Assembly (NCBI GenBank): GCA_023386635.1
Contig: JAEWJH010000119.1
Coordinates: 1 to 26,024 of the forward strand
Source: Pseudomonadota bacterium
GTDB lineage: Bacteria > Pseudomonadota > Alphaproteobacteria > Rhizobiales > Xanthobacteraceae
Direction: 5' to 3'
Length of the DNA stretch: 26,024 nucleotides
Within the stretch, counting starts at the first letter, position 1. Each line of letters opens with the position of its first letter. A program made the position numbers and the translations under genes. Positions 1 to 7,533 of this stretch are shown one piece after another. The notes under the pieces are model-generated. The model did not search any database. It saw only the letters and a list, made by a program, of their open reading frames with translations, and was not told the origin of the DNA.

Positions 1-1565
1 GTACGGTTCGAGATCGCGACGGATTCTTCGCCGCCGCCGATGGCAACGTTCGGTCCGCCGCTGCTGGAAATGCCGCCGCTGGAACCGCTACCCGCTGCGA
101 CGCCGGCATCGCCCGCGGCGCCGGCCAGCATCAGCGTACCGGGCGCTGCGGCCTGGCCGGGCGCCGGCAGAGCCTTGACGTCGGTGCCGAAGGCTTTGCG
201 CATCAACGGGCGCACCACCATGAACATCACCACGAGGCCGAGCAGCATCATCACGCCCATTTCGATGGCCCGCATGATGTCGTCCTTGGTGAACTGCAGC
301 AGCGACATGACGCCGGAGCTCTCGCCCGCGCCGGGAATCGCCGGCTGCTCGGCAAAGCGCAGGTTGACGACTTCCACCTGATCGCCGCGCTTTTGATCGA
401 AGCCGATCGCAGATCGAACCAGCGCGGCGATCCGGTCGATCTCTTCCTTGGTGCGCGGCTGATAGACGACCTCGCCCTTGTCGTTCTTGGTATAGGTGCC
501 GTCGACCAGCACCGCGGCCGAGATGCGGTTGATGCGGCCGGCCTCGGTCACTTCGGTCTTCGTGGTACGCGAGATTTCGTAGTTGACGATTTCCTCGGTC
601 TTCTTCGCCTGGTCGCCGCGCGCTGCTGCGTTGTCCGGCTTCTGACCGTTCGGCAGCTCGTTGCCGACCGAGACCTGGCCTTCCTTGTCCGCGGATTGCG
701 ATTGTTCCTCGCGGGTCTGGCTTGAACGCACCACCCGCCCTTCGGGATCGTAGCGGTCCGAGGTCTGGGTGATGCGGTTGAAATCGAATTCGGCATTGAG
801 CTGGACGCGGGCGCGGCCTGGGCCGACCACCGAGGTGACGATCTGGTCGACCTGCTCGCGCAACCGGCGCTCATAGTTGATCTTGCGCTCGTCGGCGGCG
901 GCGCCCATGCCGCCGTCCTCCATCGAGCCATCGGCGAGCAGGCGGCCGGCCTCATCGACGATGGAGATGCGCTCGGGCTTGAGCCCGTTCACCGCCGAGG
1001 CGATGAGATGGCGGATGGCGCGAACCTGGGAGGCATCGAGCTTGCCGCGGCTGGTGATCACGATTGAGGCGGACGGCTCGGCCTTGTCGCGGGAGAACAG
1101 CGGCCGCTCCGGCATCACCAGATGCACGCGCGCGGCCTGCACCCGGTCGATCGAGCGGATGGTGCGCGCCAGTTCGCCTTCGAGGGCGCGCAAATGATTG
1201 ATATTCTGGACGAAGCTGGTGGTGCCGAGCGCGTCCGACTTGTCGAAGATTTCGTAGCCGACGCCGCCGCCTTTCGGCAGACCGGCTTCCGCGAGCTTCA
1301 TGCGCAGACGGCCGACCCGGTCCTTCGGCACCATGATGATGGCGCCGTCGTTCTTGATCTCGTAGGCGATGGCCTGCCGTTCGAGGTCCTTGATGATGGC
1401 GGACGAGTCCTCGACCGTCAGGTCGGTGAACAGCGGCACCATCTGCGGCGCGGTGACGCGCATGATCACGAAGCCGAAAAAGCCGATCATCATCGCGGTT
1501 ACGGCGGCCATGGCCGCCATCCGCGCCGCGCCGAGAGATTTAAGGAAATCGAAGAAGGCTTGCAC
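1..1565 (-). CDS. fliF: Flagellar M-ring protein FliF (3' end cut by window edge)
   Basis: FliF forms the membrane-embedded MS ring on which the flagellar basal body and its export gate assemble. Reading leftward from a GTG at 1565, about 521 codons are open to the window edge, so roughly the last 20 or more residues are missing (family about 530-560). Visible parts are an N-terminal membrane segment (around residues 16-35, rich in Met/Ala/Phe), the ring-building region with PKGGGVGYEIFDKSDALG and VQAARVHLVMPERPLFSR, a charged linker, and a second membrane segment (MGVMMLLGLVVMFMVV). I chose the GTG because translation there gives the usual VQAFFDFLKSLG opening; the ribosome site is weak. It is the last gene of the minus-strand flagellar block, and a CtrA-like box lies about 67 bases upstream. 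The identity is secure, the exact start less so. Confidence 0.93.
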   Translation of the reverse strand, partial: MQAFFDFLKSLGAARMAAMAAVTAMMIGFFGFVIMRVTAPQMVPLFTDLTVEDSSAIIKDLERQAIAYEIKNDGAIIMVPKDRVGRLRMKLAEAGLPKGGGVGYEIFDKSDALGTTSFVQNINHLRALEGELARTIRSIDRVQAARVHLVMPERPLFSRDKAEPSASIVITSRGKLDASQVRAIRHLIASAVNGLKPERISIVDEAGRLLADGSMEDGGMGAAADERKINYERRLREQVDQIVTSVVGPGRARVQLNAEFDFNRITQTSDRYDPEGRVVRSSQTREEQSQSADKEGQVSVGNELPNGQKPDNAAARGDQAKKTEEIVNYEISRTTKTEVTEAGRINRISAAVLVDGTYTKNDKGEVVYQPRTKEEIDRIAALVRSAIGFDQKRGDQVEVVNLRFAEQPAIPGAGESSGVMSLLQFTKDDIMRAIEMGVMMLLGLVVMFMVVRPLMRKAFGTDVKALPAPGQAAAPGTLMLAGAAGDAGVAAGSGSSGGISSSGGPNVAIGGGEESVAISNR

Positions 1566-1631
1566 CGATCGGATCCCGCAAGGAATCGGGGCGCGGATGC
1601 GCCCGATCGGCAAATTTTGCCCAGCTTATGG

Positions 1632-1646
1632 TTAGCGACTGGTTAA
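1632..1646 (-). promoter_or_regulatory. Putative CtrA-binding site upstream of fliF
   Basis: The sequence TTAG-N7-TTAA differs at one base from the CtrA consensus TTAA-N7-TTAA and sits 67 bases upstream of the fliF start. It overlaps a pair of GTTAAC hexamers separated by three bases (1642-1656). Direct CtrA control of fliF is known in Caulobacter; its use here is inferred. Confidence 0.45.
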
Positions 1647-1680
1647 CGCCGTTAACAGATCGCGGCTCTCAAAACGCAAC

Positions 1681-1704
1681 ACCCGGCGGAAACGTCCGCC
1701 GGGT
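1681..1704 (-). terminator. Intrinsic terminator after the small secreted protein gene
   Basis: A perfect 10-bp GC-rich inverted repeat (ACCCGGCGGA / TCCGCCGGGT) with a 4-base loop begins about 50 bases past the stop codon at 1757. Read on the minus strand it is followed by GTTGCGTTTT, a T-rich tract. It insulates the 1757-2092 gene from fliF. Confidence 0.75.
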
Positions 1705-1756
1705 GCCGGGACCAAGACCTCACTCCACGCTCATGAGCGTGGAACGGCCCTGGTGT

Positions 1757-2092
1757 TTACTTCTCTTTCTTGATGCCGTTCGACTGGCTCGCGGGCGACT
1801 TGGTCTTTTCCATCGACTCCATCTTCGAGTCGCGGGAGGTCGGCGACTTGGTCATGCCAGAGCCGGTCGTCGCCGGCGTTTTCTGCATCTGCTTCGAGCC
1901 CATGGCCGGCGTACCCTTGGTGTTGCCGGTCTGACCGGCCGTACCCGGATCGGTCGGCGAGGGGGTCGTGGCGCTGATTCCGCCGCCGGACTGATTGGCG
2001 GGCGAGGGCGAGCCCTGGGCTGCGGCATAGGAAACCGCGCCGGTGGCGAGAGCGGTGGCGATGAGAAGCGTACGAGCATGCTTAAATGTCAT
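1757..2092 (-). CDS. Small secreted Ser/Thr/Pro/Lys-rich protein, function unknown
   Basis: This encodes 111 residues. An N-terminal signal peptide is clear: MTFKHARTLLIATALATGAV followed by SYAAAQG, with likely cleavage after AAA or AQ. The mature part is low-complexity, rich in Ser, Thr, Pro, Gly, Gln and, near the C-terminus, Lys (ends NGIKKEK). It has no Cys and no recognisable domain, so it is probably disordered in the periplasm or outside the cell. The ATG at 2092 follows a strong GGAGGA ribosome site 6 bases upstream. The gene is monocistronic: a terminator lies on each side (2263-2288 upstream, 1681-1704 downstream). Its place between sciP and fliF suggests conserved linkage rather than a known flagellar role. 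I do not recognise the family. Confidence 0.7.
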   Translation of the reverse strand: MTFKHARTLLIATALATGAVSYAAAQGSPSPANQSGGGISATTPSPTDPGTAGQTGNTKGTPAMGSKQMQKTPATTGSGMTKSPTSRDSKMESMEKTKSPASQSNGIKKEK

Positions 2093-2262
2093 GGGAGTCC
2101 TCCGGTTTGAAACACGATCACACCCGCAGGTGCGGGCGCGGCATTAAAAAATGCTGCACCGCATCTTCCACGGGCGCTGCATGGAGGGAAAACGTCCCAG
2201 TCGACGCGATCGTTCCCGACGCAAATAATTTGTTAGGAATTGGAACGACGATGCGAAAACAA

Positions 2263-2288
2263 AAACGCCGGGCTGAGGCCCGGCGTTT
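2263..2288 (-). terminator. Intrinsic terminator after sciP
   Basis: A perfect 11-bp stem (AAACGCCGGGC / GCCCGGCGTTT) with a TGAG loop starts 24 bases after the sciP stop. On the minus strand it is followed by a strong T tract (GTTTTTGTTTT). This is a textbook rho-independent terminator. Confidence 0.85.
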
Positions 2289-2311
2289 GTGAAAATAGAT
2301 GGTGCGTCGGA

Positions 2312-2587
2312 TCAGGCGCGATATTGCTGAATACGGGTCGTGCGCAGGCCGGCGAGGCCATGCTGGTCGATCGAATATTGCCACGACAGGAATTCCTCGA
2401 CCGTCAGCGTATAGCGGCCGCAGGCTTCTTCCAGCGAGAGGAGCCCGCCGCGAACAGCGGCCACAACCTCCGCCTTGCGACGGATCACCCAGCGCTTGGT
2501 GCCGGGCGCCGGAAGATCGGCGATGGTCAACGGACTTCCGTCGGGTCCGATGACATACTTGACCCTCGGGCGGTGGGGCTCGGTCAT
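2312..2587 (-). CDS. sciP: CtrA inhibitor SciP (DUF1153 helix-turn-helix protein)
   Basis: SciP is a small DNA-binding protein that, in Caulobacter, binds the cell-cycle regulator CtrA and blocks its transcriptional activation. The 91-residue product carries the highly conserved family core: VKYVIGPDGSPLTIADLP, RWVIRRKAEVVAAVRGGLLS, and the helix-turn-helix-like LEEACGRYTLTVEEFLSW, ending GLRTTRIQQYRA. An in-frame extension of 11 residues starts at 2620, but the ATG at 2587 (MTEPHRPRVKYV) gives the family's usual beginning. The gene sits between flgD and fliF, is followed by a strong terminator, and has a CtrA-like box 54 bases upstream of its start, which would fit CtrA-dependent expression of its own inhibitor. 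Family assignment is firm; regulation is inferred. Confidence 0.92.
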   Translation of the reverse strand: MTEPHRPRVKYVIGPDGSPLTIADLPAPGTKRWVIRRKAEVVAAVRGGLLSLEEACGRYTLTVEEFLSWQYSIDQHGLAGLRTTRIQQYRA

Positions 2588-2641
2588 TGTTACACTCACA
2601 CACTCGACTGAACGAAACACGCAAAACCTACTGGTTGCGGC

Positions 2642-2656
2642 TTAAAATTTGCCTAA
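2642..2656 (-). promoter_or_regulatory. Putative CtrA-binding site upstream of sciP
   Basis: On the minus strand this reads TTAG-N7-TTAA, the same one-mismatch version of the CtrA box found upstream of fliF. It lies 54 bases upstream of the sciP ATG, in an A/T-rich stretch. Promoter placement is plausible but not proven. Confidence 0.45.
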
Positions 2657-2765
2657 GCGTAGCGTGCAACAAGGAAAAGATTGCCGCTGATTTTGCTAAC
2701 CTTTTGTTGACGGATGGGCCGCCGCGGCGTGTGCGTTTTCGGAAAAAAGGTGCGGTTTTATTGGA

Positions 2766-3440
2766 TTATCCGCGCACCAGCCGCTTGATCTTGTCCATCG
2801 TATAGTTCTGGCCGCCGATCGAGAGCTGTGCGGGATCTTGCGTGAGATCGACGGAATCGACGACGCCTTGCACTTCTGTCGATACGGTCACCGGCTGTGA
2901 ATTTGCGTCCTTCGCCGTGACGGTCAGCGTGTATTGGCCATCCGGCCACTGCGCGCCATTGCTGCCGACGCCGTCCCACACGAAATCCTGGCGTCCGGTG
3001 TTGAGCGAGAATGTGCCGGTATAGGCAGTCTGGCCGGTTGAATCCTTGATGGTAACGGTGGCCGAACTTGGCTTTGCCGAGGTCAGCGCCCACGACGCCT
3101 GCTTGTCGGCGAGCGTCGCGGTCGATCCGTCGACAGCGACGGACTGGCCGACATAGGCGAGCGCGGTCGTCGCCTGCGCGCTCTTCTCGATCGAGATCAG
3201 CGTCGAGAGCTGATCGTTCTGCTTCATCTGCTGCTCGACCTGCGCGAACTGCACAAGCTGCTGCGTGAACTGATTGGTGTCGAGCGGGTCGAGCGGGTTC
3301 TGGTTCTGCAACTGCGTCGTCAGCAATTGCAGGAACGTCTGAAAGTTGTTGGCGATGGTGGTCTGGTTGACACCGGTGCCGCTGGTGCCGGAAGTGGCGA
3401 CGGGTGTGGTGTTGGTGACGGGCGTGGCGGTGACGGCCAT
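2766..3440 (-). CDS. flgD: Flagellar hook assembly (hook-capping) protein FlgD
   Basis: FlgD caps the growing hook and guides polymerisation of FlgE subunits outside the cell. The 224-residue product has the diagnostic N-terminal block (about residues 30-80): FQTFLQLLTTQLQNQNPLDP followed by LDTNQFTQQLVQFAQVEQQM. A FlgD-like beta domain follows, with VWDGVGSNGAQWPDGQYTLT, and the C-terminus is NYTMDKIKRLVRG. There is no signal peptide, as expected for a type III export substrate. A strong AAGGGGA ribosome site precedes the ATG at 3440. It lies 12 bases after the fliK stop, so the two are probably co-transcribed. Both are hook genes, and FliK controls the length of the structure that FlgD caps. 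Confidence 0.95.
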   Translation of the reverse strand: MAVTATPVTNTTPVATSGTSGTGVNQTTIANNFQTFLQLLTTQLQNQNPLDPLDTNQFTQQLVQFAQVEQQMKQNDQLSTLISIEKSAQATTALAYVGQSVAVDGSTATLADKQASWALTSAKPSSATVTIKDSTGQTAYTGTFSLNTGRQDFVWDGVGSNGAQWPDGQYTLTVTAKDANSQPVTVSTEVQGVVDSVDLTQDPAQLSIGGQNYTMDKIKRLVRG

Positions 3441-3452
3441 GGCGGAATCCCC

Positions 3453-4784
3453 TTAAACCCTGATGTCGATGCCGCCGCGGGCGGCGGCGAGGCTTGAATA
3501 GCTGCGGGCCGCGATGTCGGTCGCGGCCGTTTCGTCGGCGACCAGCATCTGCGCCGTCGCGACGTGCCCGGACGGCTGGTCGTCGCGTTGCTGCGACATC
3601 TGCTGCTGCAATGAGAATTGCAGTCCGTTGCCGGAGGTCTTGAGGCCTGCATCCTGCAGCGCGCGTTCGAGTTGCGGCGCATCGCGGCGCAGCAGGTCGA
3701 GCGTTTCGGCTTTCTCGACGATGAGACGCGACGTCACCTGGCCGTGCTTGTCGATATCGAGCCGCACATCGATCTTGCCGAGTTCGGGCGGGTCGAGACG
3801 GATTTCAAAGCGGTTCTTGCCGGTGCCTGCGCGCGCGGCGATTTCTACGGCGACCGCATGGAGCGGGATCGGCTGCGAGGCGGTCGCCGTGCTCGCGGTA
3901 TGCGCTGGGGCGGCCGGTGCCGTGCCGTTCGCCGGTTGCGCGGTGTGAAGCGTCTGCGGCGTCTGCGTCGGATCTGTCTTGAGAGCTGCCGCATCATTCG
4001 CCGCCGCATCGGCGACATGACGCGCAGCAGCAGGATGGTCGTCGGGCGTGGCGGCAAGCGCGGCGGGCTTTGCCTCGGCGGCATCGCCGGGCTTGGCGTG
4101 AGCGGCGGCCGGAATTGCAGCGGGCGTGCTGGCGTCCGCATCGCCATCCGTATCCGGTGTCGACGGGTCGACGGCAGGTGCGGTCTGCTGCGCTTGAGCA
4201 GCATCGCCGGCTGCCTGTTGCGGCTTCAGGGTCGGGGCGGCGATCTCGCCGATTGCCGGGTTTGCTGCGAGCACAGTATCCGCGGCGGCGGTCGCATCGC
4301 CGGCAAGCGCGATGCCGGTCGGTGCCGTGGGAATCACGGCGGCAATGACAGGAATCACGGTCGCAGCGGGATCGGACTGAACGTCCGTGGCGGTGCCGCC
4401 AGCGGTCGTGGCCGCATCGGCGGCCGCCTGCTCGGCGGCGCCGTCGATCACCGTCTTGGCATCGGTTTTGCCATCGCCTTTGGCGTCGACCTTGGTATCC
4501 GAGCTGGCAGCCGACGTGTCGTTCGATTTGGCCTTGACCGGGGTGTCGCCAGCCTGTTCCGCCGCCGCGGGCTTGTCGTCGGCTTGGTTGGTCTTCCGGT
4601 CGCGCGTTGGCGCGTCGGTCCGGGAATCGGCGGAACGGGACGGTACGCTTCGCTCCTTCGGGGGCGCGGAGTCGTCGACCAGCGCGGAGAACATGTCTCC
4701 GCCGTCGGAGCCGCGGCCGGAGGTCCGGGCGGTTGGTGTGGACGAAAAGGGGGCGACTTTAGTCTCGGACGCAACGGCGGGCAC
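3453..4784 (-). CDS. fliK: Flagellar hook-length control protein FliK
   Basis: FliK measures the hook and switches the export apparatus from hook to filament substrates. The first 320 or so of 443 residues are low-complexity and rich in Ala, Thr, Asp and Pro, as usual for the ruler part. The conserved C-terminal domain (about residues 326-395) is clear: FEIRLDPPELGKIDVRLDID, then SRLIVEKAETLDLLRRDAPQ, LERALQDAGL and LQFSLQQQ. Translation likely starts at the GTG at 4784, which has AGAGG 5 bases upstream. It is the first gene of the fliK-flgD pair and is divergent from mnmA across a 241-base gap. The gap includes an A/T-rich stretch (about 4843-4876) that may hold the promoter, although I see no clear sigma motif. 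Confidence 0.92.
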   Translation of the reverse strand: MPAVASETKVAPFSSTPTARTSGRGSDGGDMFSALVDDSAPPKERSVPSRSADSRTDAPTRDRKTNQADDKPAAAEQAGDTPVKAKSNDTSAASSDTKVDAKGDGKTDAKTVIDGAAEQAAADAATTAGGTATDVQSDPAATVIPVIAAVIPTAPTGIALAGDATAAADTVLAANPAIGEIAAPTLKPQQAAGDAAQAQQTAPAVDPSTPDTDGDADASTPAAIPAAAHAKPGDAAEAKPAALAATPDDHPAAARHVADAAANDAAALKTDPTQTPQTLHTAQPANGTAPAAPAHTASTATASQPIPLHAVAVEIAARAGTGKNRFEIRLDPPELGKIDVRLDIDKHGQVTSRLIVEKAETLDLLRRDAPQLERALQDAGLKTSGNGLQFSLQQQMSQQRDDQPSGHVATAQMLVADETAATDIAARSYSSLAAARGGIDIRV

Positions 4785-5025
4785 GGCAACCTCTGGGCGT
4801 GATGGTTCAGCGATCCCGTAGCAAGGGCCGGGCCAATCGCTTTCAAAAATTATCCATATTTTTCAATGGCTTATTTTGCGACCCCGGAGGCCTCTGGGTT
4901 TGCGGAGGGTCAAGGCGGCAATTCTTGCCGTTGGCCATGGTCAAAACGTCTCGGCCGCCTGCCGGAATGGCTGCGATGGCCGCGTTTGCCTTTGCACATG
5001 CGCCGGAGCGCTATAGATAGGACCC

Positions 5026-6219
5026 ATGCTCAACTCCCTCGATTGCCCCGGTCGTCCGCAGGACACGCGCGTCGTGGTCGCCATGTCCGGCGGCGTCGAC
5101 AGTTCCGTGACGGCTGCGCTGTTGAAGGAAGAGGGCTATGACGTCATCGGCGTCACGCTCCAGCTCTACGACCACGGTGCGGCGGTGCATCGCAAGGGCG
5201 CCTGCTGCGCCGGGCAGGATATCCATGATGCGCGCGAGGTCGCGGCGCGGATCGGCATCCCGCATTATGTCCTCGACTACGAGAGCCGCTTCAAGGAAGC
5301 GGTGATCGATGCCTTTGCCGACAGCTATGTCGCCGGCGAAACGCCGGTGCCGTGCATCTCCTGCAACCAGTCGGTCAAATTTCACGATCTGCTCGCGACC
5401 GCGCGCGATCTCGGCGCCCAGGCGATGGCGACCGGCCACTATGTGGCGTCGCGCCGGTTGCCGGACGGCAGCCGTGGTCTCTTCCGCGCGCGCGACGAGG
5501 ATCGCGACCAGAGCTATTTCCTGTTCGCGACCACCCGCGAGCAACTGGACTTCGTACGGTTTCCGCTCGGCGACATGACGAAGCCGCAGACGCGCGATCT
5601 GGCGCGGCGGTTCGGTCTGTCGGTGGCCGAGAAGCACGACAGTCAGGATATCTGCTTTGTCCCCTCCGGCCGCTACACGGATGTGATCGAGCGGCTCAAG
5701 CCAGGCGCCGCCGAGCCCGGCGACATCGTCGATATGGCCGGTACGGTACTCGGCCATCACAACGGCATCATCCATTTCACGATCGGCCAGCGCAAAGGTC
5801 TCGGCATCGCCGCGGGCATGCCGCTCTATGTGGTCGCACTCGATGCGACGCAGCGGCGTGTCGTGGTCGGCCCGCGCGACGCTTTGCGCACGCGCCGAAT
5901 GCTGCTGCGCGATGTGAACTGGATCGGCGACGCGGCGATCGATCATGCGTTCGATCACGGGCGGCGCGATGTGTTCGTGAAGGTGCGCTCGACCCGCGCG
6001 CCTCAGCCGGCCTGGCTGCGCCGCGTCGGCGATGCGATCGAGGTCGAGCTGGTCGACGGTGAGGACGGTGTTTCGCCGGGACAGGCTTGTGTGTTTTACG
6101 ACGCGCCAGACGGACAGGCGCGGGTTCTCGGGGGCGGGTTCATCAGAAGCGCGGTCGCGGCGGTGCAAACCACCGGCCCGCGCGCTGAAGCGACCATCCC
6201 CGCGATGTCGCGCGGGTAG
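5026..6219 (+). CDS. mnmA: tRNA-specific 2-thiouridylase MnmA
   Basis: MnmA uses ATP and a persulfide sulfur to thiolate U34 in the anticodons of tRNA-Lys, -Glu and -Gln. The 397-residue length fits the family. The PP-loop ATPase motif SGGVDSS lies at residues 21-27. The first catalytic Cys is C113 in PCISCNQSVKF, and the second, persulfide-bearing Cys is C210 in SQDICFVPS; tRNA-contacting family motifs such as TIGQRKGLG are also present. All key residues are intact. The ATG at 5026 follows AGGA at close spacing, with a TATAGA element just upstream (5012-5017). The next gene begins 3 bases after its stop, implying co-transcription with the methyltransferase. Confidence 0.97.
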   Translation: MLNSLDCPGRPQDTRVVVAMSGGVDSSVTAALLKEEGYDVIGVTLQLYDHGAAVHRKGACCAGQDIHDAREVAARIGIPHYVLDYESRFKEAVIDAFADSYVAGETPVPCISCNQSVKFHDLLATARDLGAQAMATGHYVASRRLPDGSRGLFRARDEDRDQSYFLFATTREQLDFVRFPLGDMTKPQTRDLARRFGLSVAEKHDSQDICFVPSGRYTDVIERLKPGAAEPGDIVDMAGTVLGHHNGIIHFTIGQRKGLGIAAGMPLYVVALDATQRRVVVGPRDALRTRRMLLRDVNWIGDAAIDHAFDHGRRDVFVKVRSTRAPQPAWLRRVGDAIEVELVDGEDGVSPGQACVFYDAPDGQARVLGGGFIRSAVAAVQTTGPRAEATIPAMSRG

Positions 6220-6222
6220 ATC

Positions 6223-6870
6223 GTGACAGCGACCGATCTGAGCCGCTCCACCATCGAAAAGGCTTATGCGCGCTGGGCGCCGGTCTACGACCTTGTCTTC
6301 GGCAAGGTGTTCGACCGCGGCCGCCGCGCCTCCATCGAAGCGGCGGAGCGCATCGGCGGTCGCATTCTCGAGGTCGGCGTCGGTACCGGCATTTCGCTGC
6401 CGGATTATTCCCGCAGTAACCGGCTGGTCGGGATCGACATCTCCGCGCCGATGCTGCGCAAGGCGCAGGAGCGCGTGCGCGAGCAGAACCTCACCAATGT
6501 CGAGGCGCTCGCGGTGATGGATGCCGCGCATCTCGCTTTGCCCGATGCCGCGTTCGACGTGGTGGTGGCGCAATACGTCATCACCGCCGTTCCCGATCCC
6601 GAAGGTACGCTTAACGAATTCGCGCGGGTGCTGCGTCCGGGCGGCGAGATCGTTCTGGTCAATCACATCGGCGCCGAGCAGGGCCCTCGTGCGCTGTTCG
6701 AGAAATGCTTCGCACCGATCGCGCGCCGGCTCGGCTGGCGGCCGGAATTCCGGTTCGGGCGGTTGTCGCGCTGGGCCGACAGCCACGGCGGCGTGACCAT
6801 TGTCGAGAGCCGGCCCGTCACCCCGCTTGGGCATTTCTCCCTGATCCGCTTCGCCAAAAGCGCCGGCTGA
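6223..6870 (+). CDS. pmtA: SAM-dependent methyltransferase, PmtA-like (phosphatidylethanolamine N-methyltransferase)
   Basis: The 215-residue class I methyltransferase has motif I ILEVGVGTG (residues 48-56), the acidic ribose-binding position in GIDIS (D72) and post-motif VLRPGGEIVLVNH. The N-terminal AYARWAPVYDLVFGKVFDRG is characteristic of the Rhodobacter/Bradyrhizobium-type PmtA, which methylates phosphatidylethanolamine towards phosphatidylcholine at the inner membrane. Translation starts at a GTG 3 bases after the mnmA stop, so it depends on the mnmA transcript and perhaps on translational coupling. The fold is certain; the lipid substrate is by resemblance to PmtA, and a related ubiquinone/menaquinone-type methyltransferase cannot be ruled out without alignment. 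Confidence 0.75.
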   Translation: MTATDLSRSTIEKAYARWAPVYDLVFGKVFDRGRRASIEAAERIGGRILEVGVGTGISLPDYSRSNRLVGIDISAPMLRKAQERVREQNLTNVEALAVMDAAHLALPDAAFDVVVAQYVITAVPDPEGTLNEFARVLRPGGEIVLVNHIGAEQGPRALFEKCFAPIARRLGWRPEFRFGRLSRWADSHGGVTIVESRPVTPLGHFSLIRFAKSAG

Positions 6871-6971
6871 CGGCAACCGTCTGTGGCGCGCCGACGCAGC
6901 GGCGGAACCGGAATCCGTCCGCGGCCGTTTCTTCCATTCAGGCGTTCATCGGGACGCGGATGGAGGCGGAC

Positions 6972-7346
6972 ATGAGCATCATGATGCGGAGCGGCATTCG
7001 ACGCGGCGTCGTCGCTGGCGTCGCGCTGGCAGCGAGCGTGCTCCTGATCATGCCGGCAGTGGCGCAGACAGGGTCGCCCAAGGCGCCGCCGGAGGTCCCG
7101 GCCGAGAAGGCGCCGTCGGCGGAGCACCGCGATCCGAAGGCCTGCGCGCCGAGGTCCGAGACGACCGGGCAGCAGAATGCACAAGACAAGGCGCTGAGCG
7201 ACAAGCTCGCGCAAAGCGACGGCGTCATTTGCCCGCCGAACGGGGTCGATCCGGAGATCAAGATGCCGGCGCCGGAAACCGGCAGAACGCCCGTGATCCC
7301 GCCGCCCGGCTCGCCCGGCGGCGACCCGACGGTCCGGCCGAAATGA
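6972..7346 (+). CDS. Secreted Pro-rich small protein, function unknown
   Basis: The product is 124 residues with a signal peptide: a basic start (MSIMMRSGIRRG), a hydrophobic core (VVAGVALAASVLLIMPAVAQ) and likely cleavage at AVAQ. The mature part is rich in Pro, Gly, Lys and Asp, has two Cys (in KACAPRSET and GVICPPNGV) that could form a disulfide, and ends in a Pro/Gly-rich tail. The frame is open further upstream to 6705, overlapping pmtA in another frame, but the ATG at 6972 has a perfect GGAGG 5 bases upstream and directly precedes the signal peptide. No domain is recognised. It probably belongs to a small family of periplasmic proteins of Rhizobiales. Confidence 0.72.
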   Translation: MSIMMRSGIRRGVVAGVALAASVLLIMPAVAQTGSPKAPPEVPAEKAPSAEHRDPKACAPRSETTGQQNAQDKALSDKLAQSDGVICPPNGVDPEIKMPAPETGRTPVIPPPGSPGGDPTVRPK

Positions 7347-7388
7347 GCCTGCGCGAGCCGTGAAGGCAGGGGAACCGCAAACCATCGC

Positions 7389-7418
7389 TTGACAGGTTTT
7401 GGCTGCGGTTCCTATATC
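7389..7418 (+). promoter_or_regulatory. Promoter of the tRNA-Met gene
   Basis: A perfect -35 hexamer TTGACA (7389-7394), an 18-base spacer and a -10-like TATATC (7413-7418) lie about 39 bases before the tRNA. This is the best sigma-70-type promoter in the window and suits a stable RNA gene. It may also serve hemC downstream. Confidence 0.6.
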
Positions 7419-7456
7419 CCGCGCGTTCTGCCGCTTTCGGGCCGGCAGAATCCCGT

Positions 7457-7533
7457 GGCGGGGTAGCTCAGTTGGTTAGAGCAGCGGAATCATAATCCGG
7501 AGGTCGGTGGTTCAAGTCCACTCCCCGCTACCA
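7457..7533 (+). tRNA. tRNA-Met (anticodon CAU), elongator type
   Basis: The 77-base cloverleaf is complete with an encoded CCA. The acceptor stem GGCGGGG pairs with CCCCGCT (G1-U72 wobble), the D stem GCTC pairs with GAGC, the anticodon loop ATCATAA has CAT at 7491-7493, and the T arm GGTGG-TTCAAGT-CCACT is intact apart from a G-U. The paired 1-72 end and the lack of three G-C pairs in the anticodon stem argue against an initiator. The outermost anticodon-stem pair is G27-G43, a mismatch. A CAU anticodon can also be tRNA-Ile2 (lysidine-modified), but overall similarity to alphaproteobacterial elongator Met is better. Confidence 0.93.

Noticed and set aside
2123..2136. CCCGCA-GG-TGCGGG repeat upstream of the secreted protein gene as a riboswitch or operator
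   Set aside because: Too short and with too small a loop; such GC palindromes are common by chance in this genome.
2711..2735. GC palindrome around GCCGCCGCGGCG after flgD as a terminator
   Set aside because: The palindrome has no loop and is not followed by a T tract in the right place on the minus strand.
5012..5017. TATAGA just before mnmA as its -10 element
   Set aside because: No acceptable -35 sits 16-18 bases upstream, and the element is only 8 bases from the start codon.
5011..6876. Long antisense open frame of 621 codons opposite mnmA and the methyltransferase
   Set aside because: It is a high-GC shadow of genuine genes; its translation is Arg/Asp/His-rich with no family resemblance.
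7457..7533. tRNA-Met as an integration site for a genomic island
   Set aside because: No integrase gene or duplicated tRNA 3' end is visible nearby, and the neighbours are housekeeping genes.
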